From contig NZ_CP150207.1 of NCBI RefSeq assembly GCF_037969765.1, positions 434,001 to 498,000 of the forward strand: a stretch of 64,000 nucleotides of DNA, in the 5' to 3' direction. Made by a program: the position numbers and the translations under genes. The DNA comes from Paenibacillus sp. FSL W8-0186 (lineage in GTDB: Bacteria > Bacillota > Bacilli > Paenibacillales > Paenibacillaceae). The notes below the pieces were generated by a model. It saw only the letters and a list, made by a program, of their open reading frames with translations, did no database searches and was not told the DNA's origin. Shown here in pieces: positions 24,932 through 32,862 of the stretch (position 1 is its first letter; the number at the start of each line of letters is the position of its first letter).

Positions 24932-26683
24932 TTATTTGCATGTTGATTCATGAAGCACCAGGTCTTCCTTGCAGGTTGCCGTTCTTAGCAGCTGTTCGGC
25001 AGCCTGTTCATCCAGCGGCCGGCTGTAATAAAAGCCTTGAATTTGATCGCAGCCGATTTCCTGCAGGAATTTGAACTGCTCCTCGGTCTCAACGCCTTCC
25101 GCCAGCACGGTCATACCTAAAGATTTGCCCAGCTCGATGATCGAACGGAGCAGCGAGCTGTCCCGCTGGGAGGAGGGGGTTTCCTGGATGAATGTCCGAT
25201 CGATCTTGAGCACCTGTAAAGGCAATGTCTTCAAATAGTAAATGGAGGAATAGCCCGTACCAAAGTCGTCTAGCGACAGGCTAATGCCTTTTTCCTTGAG
25301 AGAATCGAGCTTTTCTTTAATCATCATCGGATTATTGATGAGCGATTCCGTCAGCTCCAGTTCCAAATATTTCGGGTCTAGTCCAGTTTGCTCCAGTACA
25401 TGCTTGACCATATGTACAAAATGGGGGTGCCGGAACTGGACCGCAGAGACGTTCACCGAGATCGGAAGTTTCGGGTATCCGGCATCCTGCCATTTTTTAT
25501 TCGTGCGGCAAGCCTCCCACAGCACCCATTCTCCCAATTGCACGATAAAGCCGGTATCTTCGGCGATCGGAATAAACGAGGCAGGTGAAATGCGCCCCAG
25601 CTCGGGATCATTCCAGCGGATCAAGGCCTCTAGTCCGGTAAGCGCTCTAGTAGCTGCGTCGATTTTTGGCTGATAATGGAGCTCGAATTCTCCTTCGGTG
25701 AGGGCCCGCGGCAGCTTTTTCTCGATATTGACCCGCTCCAGCAGTTTATCCAGCAGGTAGTAATCGAAATAGTGCGGTCCGTTGAGTACCTCAATTTTGG
25801 CTTCCTTCATCGCGAGCTCGGCATGCTTGAGCAGAACGGCCGACTCGCAGCCGTCATCGGGGTAGAGGCTGATTCCCATCCCGAATCCTAGCGTGATTTC
25901 GTCATCGGAGAGAATATACGGCCGTCTTAGGACGTCGTTCAACTCAATTGCGGTCTCATGAACCTGCAATGGATCGTCGATGCCGGAGAGCAGGACGATA
26001 AAATCATCTGCAAAGCTGCGGCAAATCGGCGTTCCCTCAGCCAAGGTACTCTTGAGTCTCCGCGCTACTTCCTTGAGCAGCTCGTTGCCAGTGCCTTCGC
26101 CGTAGCTTTCATTGATGTAACGGAACCGGTTCAGGTTCAAGCGAATGACGGCGGCGGTGCGGACATTCATTTCCGGCGCCTGGAATTCTTTCTTCATCGC
26201 TTCCCGGAAGCCGTTATTGTTCAGCAGTCCGGTGAGAGGATCGAAATAAGAGAGCATTTTGATTCTTTGCTCGGAGGCGTCCCGTTCTTCCATTTCCTTG
26301 GTAACATCGAATTGCAGGCCGATGAAATAGGTTGGCTCGCCCTCCGAGTTAATGACAGGGCAAATAATGAACTGGTTCCAGAACGTGCTTCCGTCTTTTC
26401 TGTAGTTTTTAATCGTCACAGTATCGGTCCGGCCTTCCTTGATCGCCTGCCGGATAACCTCTAAATGGGCTTCATCCGTCTCTTCGCCTTGCAGAAACCG
26501 GCTATTTCGCATGAGCACTTCTTCGCGAGTGTATCCGGTAATCATTTCAAAGCCCTGATTGACGTAGACGAGCGGGTTATCCTTTAAATTAGGATCGGTG
26601 ATGGCTAGGCCGATCCCCATCTTATCAATAGATCTCAGCAGTGTGGCCGAATCGATCAGTGATTCGATACCGGAATGACTCAA
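24932..26683 (-). CDS. LOV-like PAS, degenerate GGDEF, EAL c-di-GMP phosphodiesterase
   Basis: 583 residues. TTG 26683 is chosen because GAGGGGG lies ~9 bases upstream and the remaining sequence opens directly on the sensor domain; the longer frame has no ribosome site. Domain 1 (~14-132) is a PAS very like a LOV flavin domain (TGYTREEVL, NYRKDGSTFWN, FIGLQFDVT), but the photo-adduct cysteine is serine (MRNSRFLQG, S61). Domain 2 (~146-307) is GGDEF-like with the active site changed to FADDF, so cyclase activity is unlikely. Domain 3 (~320-567) is an EAL domain with EALIRW, NVSAVQF, LDDFGTGYSS and KIDRTF intact. It is probably a c-di-GMP phosphodiesterase tuned by flavin redox or GTP binding (inference). 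Confidence 0.85.
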   Translation of the reverse strand: MSHSGIESLIDSATLLRSIDKMGIGLAITDPNLKDNPLVYVNQGFEMITGYTREEVLMRNSRFLQGEETDEAHLEVIRQAIKEGRTDTVTIKNYRKDGSTFWNQFIICPVINSEGEPTYFIGLQFDVTKEMEERDASEQRIKMLSYFDPLTGLLNNNGFREAMKKEFQAPEMNVRTAAVIRLNLNRFRYINESYGEGTGNELLKEVARRLKSTLAEGTPICRSFADDFIVLLSGIDDPLQVHETAIELNDVLRRPYILSDDEITLGFGMGISLYPDDGCESAVLLKHAELAMKEAKIEVLNGPHYFDYYLLDKLLERVNIEKKLPRALTEGEFELHYQPKIDAATRALTGLEALIRWNDPELGRISPASFIPIAEDTGFIVQLGEWVLWEACRTNKKWQDAGYPKLPISVNVSAVQFRHPHFVHMVKHVLEQTGLDPKYLELELTESLINNPMMIKEKLDSLKEKGISLSLDDFGTGYSSIYYLKTLPLQVLKIDRTFIQETPSSQRDSSLLRSIIELGKSLGMTVLAEGVETEEQFKFLQEIGCDQIQGFYYSRPLDEQAAEQLLRTATCKEDLVLHESTCK

Positions 26684-26931
26684 TATATTAGCCCCCTCAA
26701 GTTGACCGCGAATTATGTAGGACTTATGGAATAAGCATATTGGATTATGCCTTAAAAATATCATATTGCGGAAGGTGCAGGAAATCAATGGATAGCGTAT
26801 ATGAAAATCAGGAAAATGGAGCTTTTTGTCGAATTTTTTCAATCCCTTTGGACATTTAAAAGGGGCAGGGCCATGTTACAGCTCCCGGACGGACCGAAAT
26901 TTCGTATAAGGTCACTAAATTTTGTATTGGT

Positions 26932-26961
26932 TTGACGGGATAATTCGCTTCATTTTAAGAT
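26932..26961 (+). promoter_or_regulatory. Candidate promoter of the GH30 gene
   Basis: TTGACG (26932-26937), an 18-base spacer and TAAGAT (26956-26961). A cre-like site follows 26 bases downstream. Confidence 0.4.
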
Positions 26962-26986
26962 TTAAGCAAGTTTTTAAGCTTAAAGG

Positions 26987-27000
26987 TGAAAGCGCATACG
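26987..27000. promoter_or_regulatory. cre-like site before GH30 gene
   Basis: TGAAAGCGCATACG matches the CcpA consensus TGWAANCGNTNWCA at 12 of 14 positions, just downstream of the candidate promoter, a position usual for repression by road-block. Confidence 0.45.
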
Positions 27001-27065
27001 AAAGGGCCCCCTATCCCTGGAGTAGGCGCTTTTCTCCATGATACTAAACAAGGAGTGGGTAGGAC

Positions 27066-28415
27066 ATGGCCAGACAAGCGAAATGCATTGTGACATCCAA
27101 GCAAACGAATGAACGCCTCAAGGAGCAGGGCAAGGTGTCATTTCAGCCAAGGGCTGAGGGGCAGAGTGCCGATTTGGAGCTTCAGCTGGGCTTGCGTTAC
27201 CAGCGGATCCTCGGATTTGGCGGGGCATTTACGGAGGCAGCGGCTTATACGCTGTCCCGCATGAGCCCGGATAAACGGGAGGAGGTTATCCGCAGCTATT
27301 ATGATCCGCAGGAGGGGATCGGTTACACGATCGGCCGTGTGCATATTCATAGCTGTGACTTCGCTCTGGAGAACTATACTTACGTGGAGGATTACGATAC
27401 CGAGCTGAAGACGTTTGACATTGCCAGGGATCGTAAATGGGTTCTTCCTCTGGTTAAGGATGCGGCCCGCACCCGAGGCGGGGATATTACGATGCTGGCC
27501 TCGCCATGGAGTCCGCCAGCCTGGATGAAGACGAACGGGGATATGAATCATGGAGGGGCGCTTAAGCCGGAATACCGCGAGGCATGGGCGCGTTACTATA
27601 CGAAATTTATCGAAGCGTACCGCGCGGAGGGCGTGCCGATCTGGGGAATCACTGTCCAGAACGAGCCGGCGGCGGTTCAGACCTGGGATTCCTGCATTTA
27701 CAGCGCCGAGGAGGAGCGGGATTTCATTAAAGATCATTTAGGCCCGGCGATGCATACTGCCGGTATGCAGGACGTGAACATTCTCATTTGGGATCACAAC
27801 CGGGATATTATGGTGGAGCGCGCAAGTGTGGTGCTGTCCGATCCAGAGGCGGCGAAGTACGTCTGGGGAACAGGCTTCCACTGGTATGTGAGCGAAGACT
27901 TCGATAATGTCGGCAAAGTTCATGATTTGTTCCCGGACAAAGGCCTCCTCTTCACGGAAGGCTGCCAGGAAGGCGGCGTGAAGCTGGGGGAATGGTTCAC
28001 CGGTGAACGCTATGGCCGAAACATGATTGGGGATTTGAATAACTGGACGGAAGGCTATCTTGACTGGAATATCGTGCTGGATGAGACGGGCGGACCGAAC
28101 CATGTGAACAATCTGTGCGATGCACCGATCATTGCCGACACGGTTACAAATACGCTCCATTATAACAGCTCCTATTATTACATCGGTCATTTCAGCAAAT
28201 TCATCGCTCCGGGAGCGGAACGCATCGGCTTGGAGTCGCGGACAGCAGGCGTGCTCTCCACGGCGTTTGCCAATCCGGATGGGACGCTTGCTGTTGTTGT
28301 CATGAATGAAAGCGAGGAGCTGCGGAGCTTTACGCTTGGTCTGGGAGCGGAGGTGCTGGAGGCACGGCTTGAGCCGCACTCCATCATCACTTATGTCATC
28401 GATCGTAATGAGTAG
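27066..28415 (+). CDS. GH30 glycosidase (glucosylceramidase-like)
   Basis: 449 residues, ATG after AAGGAGTGGGTAGG. A TIM barrel (~45-385) with the acid/base glutamate E200 in TVQNEPA and nucleophile E298 in LLFTEGC, plus a small C-terminal beta-sandwich. No signal peptide is seen, so it is a cytoplasmic enzyme acting on imported oligosaccharides. GH30 members include glucosylceramidase, beta-xylosidase, beta-fucosidase and endo-beta-1,6-glucanase; the HSCDFALENYTYVED region fits subfamily 1 or 3. It stands before a two-permease/binding-protein importer and a YesM/YesN pair, so the importer probably brings in its beta-linked substrate. Specific substrate unknown. Confidence 0.88.
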   Translation: MARQAKCIVTSKQTNERLKEQGKVSFQPRAEGQSADLELQLGLRYQRILGFGGAFTEAAAYTLSRMSPDKREEVIRSYYDPQEGIGYTIGRVHIHSCDFALENYTYVEDYDTELKTFDIARDRKWVLPLVKDAARTRGGDITMLASPWSPPAWMKTNGDMNHGGALKPEYREAWARYYTKFIEAYRAEGVPIWGITVQNEPAAVQTWDSCIYSAEEERDFIKDHLGPAMHTAGMQDVNILIWDHNRDIMVERASVVLSDPEAAKYVWGTGFHWYVSEDFDNVGKVHDLFPDKGLLFTEGCQEGGVKLGEWFTGERYGRNMIGDLNNWTEGYLDWNIVLDETGGPNHVNNLCDAPIIADTVTNTLHYNSSYYYIGHFSKFIAPGAERIGLESRTAGVLSTAFANPDGTLAVVVMNESEELRSFTLGLGAEVLEARLEPHSIITYVIDRNE

Positions 28416-28423
28416 ATAGAACT

Positions 28424-28487
28424 CAAATCCCTCTTTGTGGAGCCTGGCGATCATTCGCCAGCTGCTGCAAGGGGGATTTTGCTTTTT
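28424..28487 (+). terminator. Terminator after GH30 gene
   Basis: CAAATCCCTCTTTG pairs with CAAGGGGGATTTTG around an inner GGCGA/TCGCC hairpin, followed by CTTTTTT. Confidence 0.7.
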
Positions 28488-28528
28488 TGCGGCCGAAATT
28501 TGGAGCCCCTCATACGAAATCTGAAGCC

Positions 28529-28557
28529 TTACGGCCTAAGGGGATAGATCGTACAAT
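28529..28557 (+). promoter_or_regulatory. Candidate promoter of the Lpl-type importer operon
   Basis: TTACGG (28529-28534), a 17-base spacer and TACAAT (28552-28557). A palindrome CCTTA-CGGCC-TAAGG (28527-28541) overlaps the -35 element. The motif ATACGAAAT lies at 28512-28520, just upstream. Confidence 0.4.
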
Positions 28558-28570
28558 AAATTCAAACACA

Positions 28571-28584
28571 TGAAAATGCTTTCA
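28571..28584. promoter_or_regulatory. cre site before the importer operon
   Basis: TGAAAATGCTTTCA matches TGWAANCGNTNWCA at 13 of 14 positions and is itself nearly palindromic. It lies 44 bases before the first permease start, downstream of the candidate -10, implying CcpA repression. Confidence 0.6.
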
Positions 28585-28627
28585 TGGATACGCATAGGAA
28601 CGAAACGAACAGCTTGGAGGTCAAACT

Positions 28628-29605
28628 ATGGAACTAGAGCAGAGTGCCGAGTCAGCCGCATTGTCAAAGATGGAGAATATGCGCCCCTCGCCGCCTCGCC
28701 GCCACTGGATGAGGAAGCTGCACAGGCAGCGGCATATTCAGATCATGGCTTTGCTGGGCATCGCCTGGATCATTCTATTCAACTACGTACCGATGTACGG
28801 AATCATTATCGCTTTTAAGGATTACAGGATTATCAGAACCATTGCCGAGGCGCCCTGGGTAGGGCTTGAGCATTTTAAAGCCTTCTTCGAGGACGATAAT
28901 TTCGTGAACGTTATGAAGAACACGCTGGGTATCAGCTTAATCAAGCTGATCATCGGTTTTCCTCTGCCGATCATCTTCGCCTTATTTCTGAATGAAATAC
29001 GCTCGCTTCGCTATAAGAAGGCGATCCAGACGATATCTTACTTGCCGCACTTCCTGTCCTGGGTCGTTCTCGGCGGGATATTGACGACTTGGCTGGCGGA
29101 CGTGGGAATCATCAACAATATATTGTTGGCGCTCAACCTGATTAAAGAACCGATTTCCTATCTTGCCGAGCCGGACTATTTCTGGGGAATCATCATTACG
29201 TCCGATATCTGGAAGGAGCTGGGCTGGTCAGCGATTATTTATCTGGCAGCTATCTCCAGCGTATCGCCCGATTTGTATGAAGCCGCTACGATTGACGGGG
29301 CGGGAAGGTTTCAGAAAATGTGGTACGTCACGCTGCCATCGATCAAGGGAACGATTTCGATCCTGTTCATTCTGGCTGTCAGCGGCGTCCTGAATTCCAA
29401 TTTCGATCAAATTCTGGTGCTGCGCAACGCTCTCAACGAGAGTGCCAGCAATGTCATCGATATTTATGTGTACCAGACAGGGATGCTGTCCGGACGCTTT
29501 TCCTACTCCACTGCGGTTGGTCTGTTCAAATCGGTGATAGCCCTGATCCTGCTGCTGATCGCGAACAGCGTAACCAAGAAGCTGAATAATACATCACTCT
29601 TCTAG
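28628..29605 (+). CDS. LplB-type sugar ABC permease
   Basis: 325 residues, ATG after TTGGAGG. Six membrane helices from ~40 to ~315, beginning FNYVPMYGIIIAFKDY, which is diagnostic of the LplB/YteP class that pairs with LplC/YtcP permeases for oligosaccharide import. The EAA coupling loop reads YEAATIDGAGRFQKMWYVTLPSI. The ATPase is not encoded here; such systems borrow a shared MsmX-type ATPase. It is followed by the second permease after 18 bases. Confidence 0.9.
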   Translation: MELEQSAESAALSKMENMRPSPPRRHWMRKLHRQRHIQIMALLGIAWIILFNYVPMYGIIIAFKDYRIIRTIAEAPWVGLEHFKAFFEDDNFVNVMKNTLGISLIKLIIGFPLPIIFALFLNEIRSLRYKKAIQTISYLPHFLSWVVLGGILTTWLADVGIINNILLALNLIKEPISYLAEPDYFWGIIITSDIWKELGWSAIIYLAAISSVSPDLYEAATIDGAGRFQKMWYVTLPSIKGTISILFILAVSGVLNSNFDQILVLRNALNESASNVIDIYVYQTGMLSGRFSYSTAVGLFKSVIALILLLIANSVTKKLNNTSLF

Positions 29606-29623
29606 AGAAGGAGCCGAGCGGAC

Positions 29624-30511
29624 ATGCTGAGTCTCAATCGAAAGACCAAGGGAGAAGCCCTCTTCGACCTGTTGAATAATATTGGAATGCTGTTGATATG
29701 CTTCGTAACTTTATACCCGATCTGGTATGTCGTCGTAAACTCGCTGAACGAGGGCGTGGACGGCATGCGCGGCGGAATTTATTGGTGGCCCCGGATATTC
29801 AGCTTTGAAAATTATATGGGCGTCTTCCGGAATCCCGGCATTATGACGGCGATGGGCGTTACGGTTGCAAAGACGCTGCTGGGGACAATCCTCCACGTAT
29901 TTTTTACGGCGATGGTCGCTTATGCCTTCTCCAGGCGGGAGCTGATCGGGGGCAAGATTTATATTTTTATTGGTACGGTAACGCTGTTTTTTGGCGGGGG
30001 ATTGATACCTACCTACCTGTTGATGAAGGATTTACACCTGCTGGACAATTTCCTCGTATATATTATTCCGGTTATGTTCAGTTTCTTTGATCTCATCATC
30101 TTCATGACCTTCTTCCGGGAAATTCCGGATGGGCTGGAGGAAGCGGCGGAAATCGACGGGGCCAACGATTGGTCGATTTTTATCCGAATTATCATTCCGG
30201 TGTCGATGCCGGTTATCGCGACAATCTCGCTGTTCCACGGCGTCTATCAATGGAATGATTACTTCACCGGAGTGATTTATATGAACAATATGGATTTGCA
30301 GCCGATTCAGACCTATTTATACCGGGTCGTGGCCCAGTCGAGCTCAAATCAGATGGTGGCTCAAATCCCGGGCGGCATTGGCAAAACTGTAACATCGCAA
30401 TCCATTAAGCTGGCGACGATGGTCGTCACCACGCTGCCGATTGTTTTCGTCTATCCATTCCTGCAGCGCTATTTTGTTAAGGGGATGATGATTGGTTCGA
30501 TCAAAGGGTAA
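29624..30511 (+). CDS. LplC/YtcP-type sugar ABC permease
   Basis: 295 residues, ATG after GAAGGAG. Six membrane helices; opening FVTLYPIWYVVVNSLNEG, the EAA loop EEAAEIDGANDWSIFIRIIIPVSMP and the ending LQRYFVKGMMIGSIKG are class-typical. It forms the transmembrane pore with the preceding permease. The binding-protein gene follows 136 bases downstream. Confidence 0.9.
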   Translation: MLSLNRKTKGEALFDLLNNIGMLLICFVTLYPIWYVVVNSLNEGVDGMRGGIYWWPRIFSFENYMGVFRNPGIMTAMGVTVAKTLLGTILHVFFTAMVAYAFSRRELIGGKIYIFIGTVTLFFGGGLIPTYLLMKDLHLLDNFLVYIIPVMFSFFDLIIFMTFFREIPDGLEEAAEIDGANDWSIFIRIIIPVSMPVIATISLFHGVYQWNDYFTGVIYMNNMDLQPIQTYLYRVVAQSSSNQMVAQIPGGIGKTVTSQSIKLATMVVTTLPIVFVYPFLQRYFVKGMMIGSIKG

Positions 30512-30647
30512 GCCCGAAGGCGGGAGGCAGCATACGGATGTCAGAAGCCTTCCGCTTCCAAGCGGTAGTCCCTCTTGCTAAATTATAGTGATCCGTTAGC
30601 GAGAGTCATATTATACTTATTTCAATGAAGAAAAGGGGTAATCTTGC

Positions 30648-32324
30648 ATGATGGCGAAGCCTAAGACAAAGAGTTTTGCAATGCTTCTCTGCGCGCTGCT
30701 GCTAGTTTTGTCGACAGCATGCTCCAGCGGAGGCGGAAGCAAGAACGGGAACGGCGCTGAGCAGCCGAATGGTGAACAGCCGGCCGAGGAAGTGAAATTG
30801 ACGGAAAATGATCCGGGCTGGAAAGTAGATACGTCGCCGATTACATTTGACTGGTATATCAACTTTTCCTGGTTCCCGAACAAATGGGGCGTAGATATTA
30901 CAAGCCAGTACGTAACGGAGAAGACGGGGGTTAACATAAACTTCATCGTTCCGGCTGGTAATGAGGCGGAGAAAATGAATACGATGATCGCTTCCGGCAA
31001 CCTTCCGGACTTCATTACGCTGGGCTGGTATGAAGACGCTGTCAAGCAAATGATCGAGGGCGGCCTGGTGCTGCCGCTCAATGAGCTGGCCGACCAATAC
31101 GATCCTTATTTCTATAAGGTAACGGACCCGGCGAAGGTTTCGTGGTATACACAGGAGGACGGCAATATTTACGGATATCCGAACTCATCGTCCTCGCCTG
31201 AGGACTATAAGAAGTTCGGAGATAATCTGACTTCGACGCAGACTTTCCTGGTGCGCAAGGATATGTATGAAGCGCTGGGCAGCCCGGATATGCGGACGCC
31301 GGAAGGATTTCTAAAGGCGCTTGATGATGCCAAGAAAATGTTCCCGAGCATTAACGGGCAGCCGCTGATTCCGCTGGGCATGTACGATTTCCACGAGAAG
31401 GGCAACGCGTCTTTCGAGCATTACATTCAGAATTTCCTGGCGGTGCCTCATGAGAAGGATGGCAAGCTGAACGACAGATTCACCGATCCTGATTTCGTAA
31501 AATGGCTGAAGACGATACGCAAAGCCAATGAAATGGGATTGCTGGCTAAGGATGTCTTCATCGATAAGCGTCCGCAAATGGAGGAGAAAATTGCTCAAGG
31601 CCGTTACTTTGCCATGCTGTATTCGAGGTCAGATTTAGCGGCCCAGCAAAACGCATTGTATGCTGAAGATCCGAATTCCGTATATATTGCGGTAGACGGT
31701 CCGGCGAACTCCAACCTGGATCAGCCAACACTGGCGGGGCCATCGATTTCCGGCTGGACGGTCACTTTAATTTCCAAGAACGTGAAGGACAAAGCCCGGG
31801 CCATCCGTTTCCTTGATTACATGATTTCGGAAGAAGGCCAGCGGGATACGTTCCTTGGAAAGCAAGGCGTAACCTGGGATACGATCGATGGCAAGGATCA
31901 GTTCCTGCCGGAGGTCGAGGAATTGCTGAACAGCGACCGCAGCGCGTTCGATAAGAAATATGGCGCTTCCCATACGTTCTGGATGCTGATGGATACGAAC
32001 ATGACTCCGGCCTGGGCGCCGCCGGCGGTTGAACCGTTCAAGCAAATGGAAGACTGGACTCGCGGCAAGACGGTGAGCCTGTCGCAATACGATCAGATCG
32101 ATCCGGTCGGCAATTCCGACGAAGGCATTATGAATACGAAAATTTTACAGGAGTGGGGCAAGGTATTGCCTAAACTGCTGTTGGCCAAATCGGATGAGGA
32201 GTTCGATCAAATCTGGGAGGCTTACTTGAAGAAGCGCGACGAGCTTGGCTTTGCTAAGGTTCAGGCATACAAGCAGCAGAAGTTTGAAGAGAATGTGAAG
32301 AAGCTTGCCGAATTCATTCAATAG
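30648..32324 (+). CDS. LplA-type extracellular solute-binding lipoprotein
   Basis: 558 residues, with signal peptide and lipobox LSTAC-SSGGG (Cys ~25), so a membrane-anchored lipoprotein. The size and the motifs ITLGWYEDAVKQMIEGG, NIYGYPNSSS and the aromatic-rich C-terminal lobe fit LplA/YtcQ-class oligosaccharide-binding proteins. It is the last gene of the importer, after the two permeases. Substrate unknown; the nearby GH30 suggests a beta-linked oligosaccharide. Start at ATG 30648 with AAGGGG nine bases before it; ATG 30651 is an alternative. Confidence 0.88.
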   Translation: MMAKPKTKSFAMLLCALLLVLSTACSSGGGSKNGNGAEQPNGEQPAEEVKLTENDPGWKVDTSPITFDWYINFSWFPNKWGVDITSQYVTEKTGVNINFIVPAGNEAEKMNTMIASGNLPDFITLGWYEDAVKQMIEGGLVLPLNELADQYDPYFYKVTDPAKVSWYTQEDGNIYGYPNSSSSPEDYKKFGDNLTSTQTFLVRKDMYEALGSPDMRTPEGFLKALDDAKKMFPSINGQPLIPLGMYDFHEKGNASFEHYIQNFLAVPHEKDGKLNDRFTDPDFVKWLKTIRKANEMGLLAKDVFIDKRPQMEEKIAQGRYFAMLYSRSDLAAQQNALYAEDPNSVYIAVDGPANSNLDQPTLAGPSISGWTVTLISKNVKDKARAIRFLDYMISEEGQRDTFLGKQGVTWDTIDGKDQFLPEVEELLNSDRSAFDKKYGASHTFWMLMDTNMTPAWAPPAVEPFKQMEDWTRGKTVSLSQYDQIDPVGNSDEGIMNTKILQEWGKVLPKLLLAKSDEEFDQIWEAYLKKRDELGFAKVQAYKQQKFEENVKKLAEFIQ

Positions 32325-32348
32325 GTGAATAGCTTGTTTTGCTACGGG

Positions 32349-32375
32349 GTACCCCATGTCGGTCTTGGCCGAATG
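32349..32375 (+). terminator. Hairpin after the binding-protein gene
   Basis: CCCCAT..TCGG pairs with CCGA..ATGGGG around a short loop. No strong T-run follows, so it may be a 3' stabilising hairpin rather than a full terminator. Confidence 0.45.
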
Positions 32376-32445
32376 GGGGCCCCTTTGGCCGTATTTTCAA
32401 GGATTATAGCATATTGCAAGAAAGCCGCAGCTTTTTTGGTAAAGT

Positions 32446-32461
32446 CCATTTATATAAATGG
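32446..32461. promoter_or_regulatory. 16-bp palindrome upstream of the YesM/YesN pair
   Basis: CCATTTATATAAATGG is a perfect inverted repeat in the 538-base gap between the binding protein and the sensor kinase. Candidate operator; the regulator is unknown. Confidence 0.35.
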
Positions 32462-32636
32462 ATTTGTAGTAGTTAGTTTTTGCAATAAAGAAGGGAAGGC
32501 AGATTTAAATGGATTTCATGTCGTTAGAAGCAGGGGAATGGCCAATCATGGGCTGGATTCTTGATTTTAGGTACGTAAAATCCATCTAATCCCCTGAAAT
32601 CTTCGCTTAGGGTGAATTTAGTTACAAGAATTCCAT

Positions 32637-32815
32637 TTAGTGTACCCGATAGTTTGATAAATGCGTCTTAGTGTACAGGCTGCAGTGTAAGCATCTTAGT
32701 GAACAGAAAGTTTGGTAAATGCGTCTTAGTGTAAGCATTTCAGTGTACCGACAGTTTGGTAAATGTCGTCTTGAAGTAAGCATTTCAGTAAACAGAAAAA
32801 TTTGGTAAATGCAAC
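32637..32815. repeat. Degenerate ~45-nt tandem repeat before the sensor kinase
   Basis: About four units share TTAGTGTACNGANAGTTTGG and TAAATGCGTCTTAGTGTAAGCA-like blocks: AGTTTGATAAATGCGTC, AGTTTGGTAAATGCGTC, AGTTTGGTAAATGTCGTC and AATTTGGTAAATGC. The array occupies most of the region directly upstream of the kinase; nothing else is recognisable there. Confidence 0.75.
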
Positions 32816-32862
32816 AGTGATTTTATATAGCGTATTTCCGCGCAGAACAGGAAGTGCAGAGG

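Noticed and set aside
26989..27035. Possible attenuator hairpin before GH30 (AAAGCGC/GCGCTTT)
   Set aside because: Seven-bp stem with a large loop and a weak T-run; overlaps the cre site and is not convincing.
32325..32564. Short frame after the binding-protein gene
   Set aside because: No ribosome site, no homology; it covers the hairpin and palindrome and looks non-coding.
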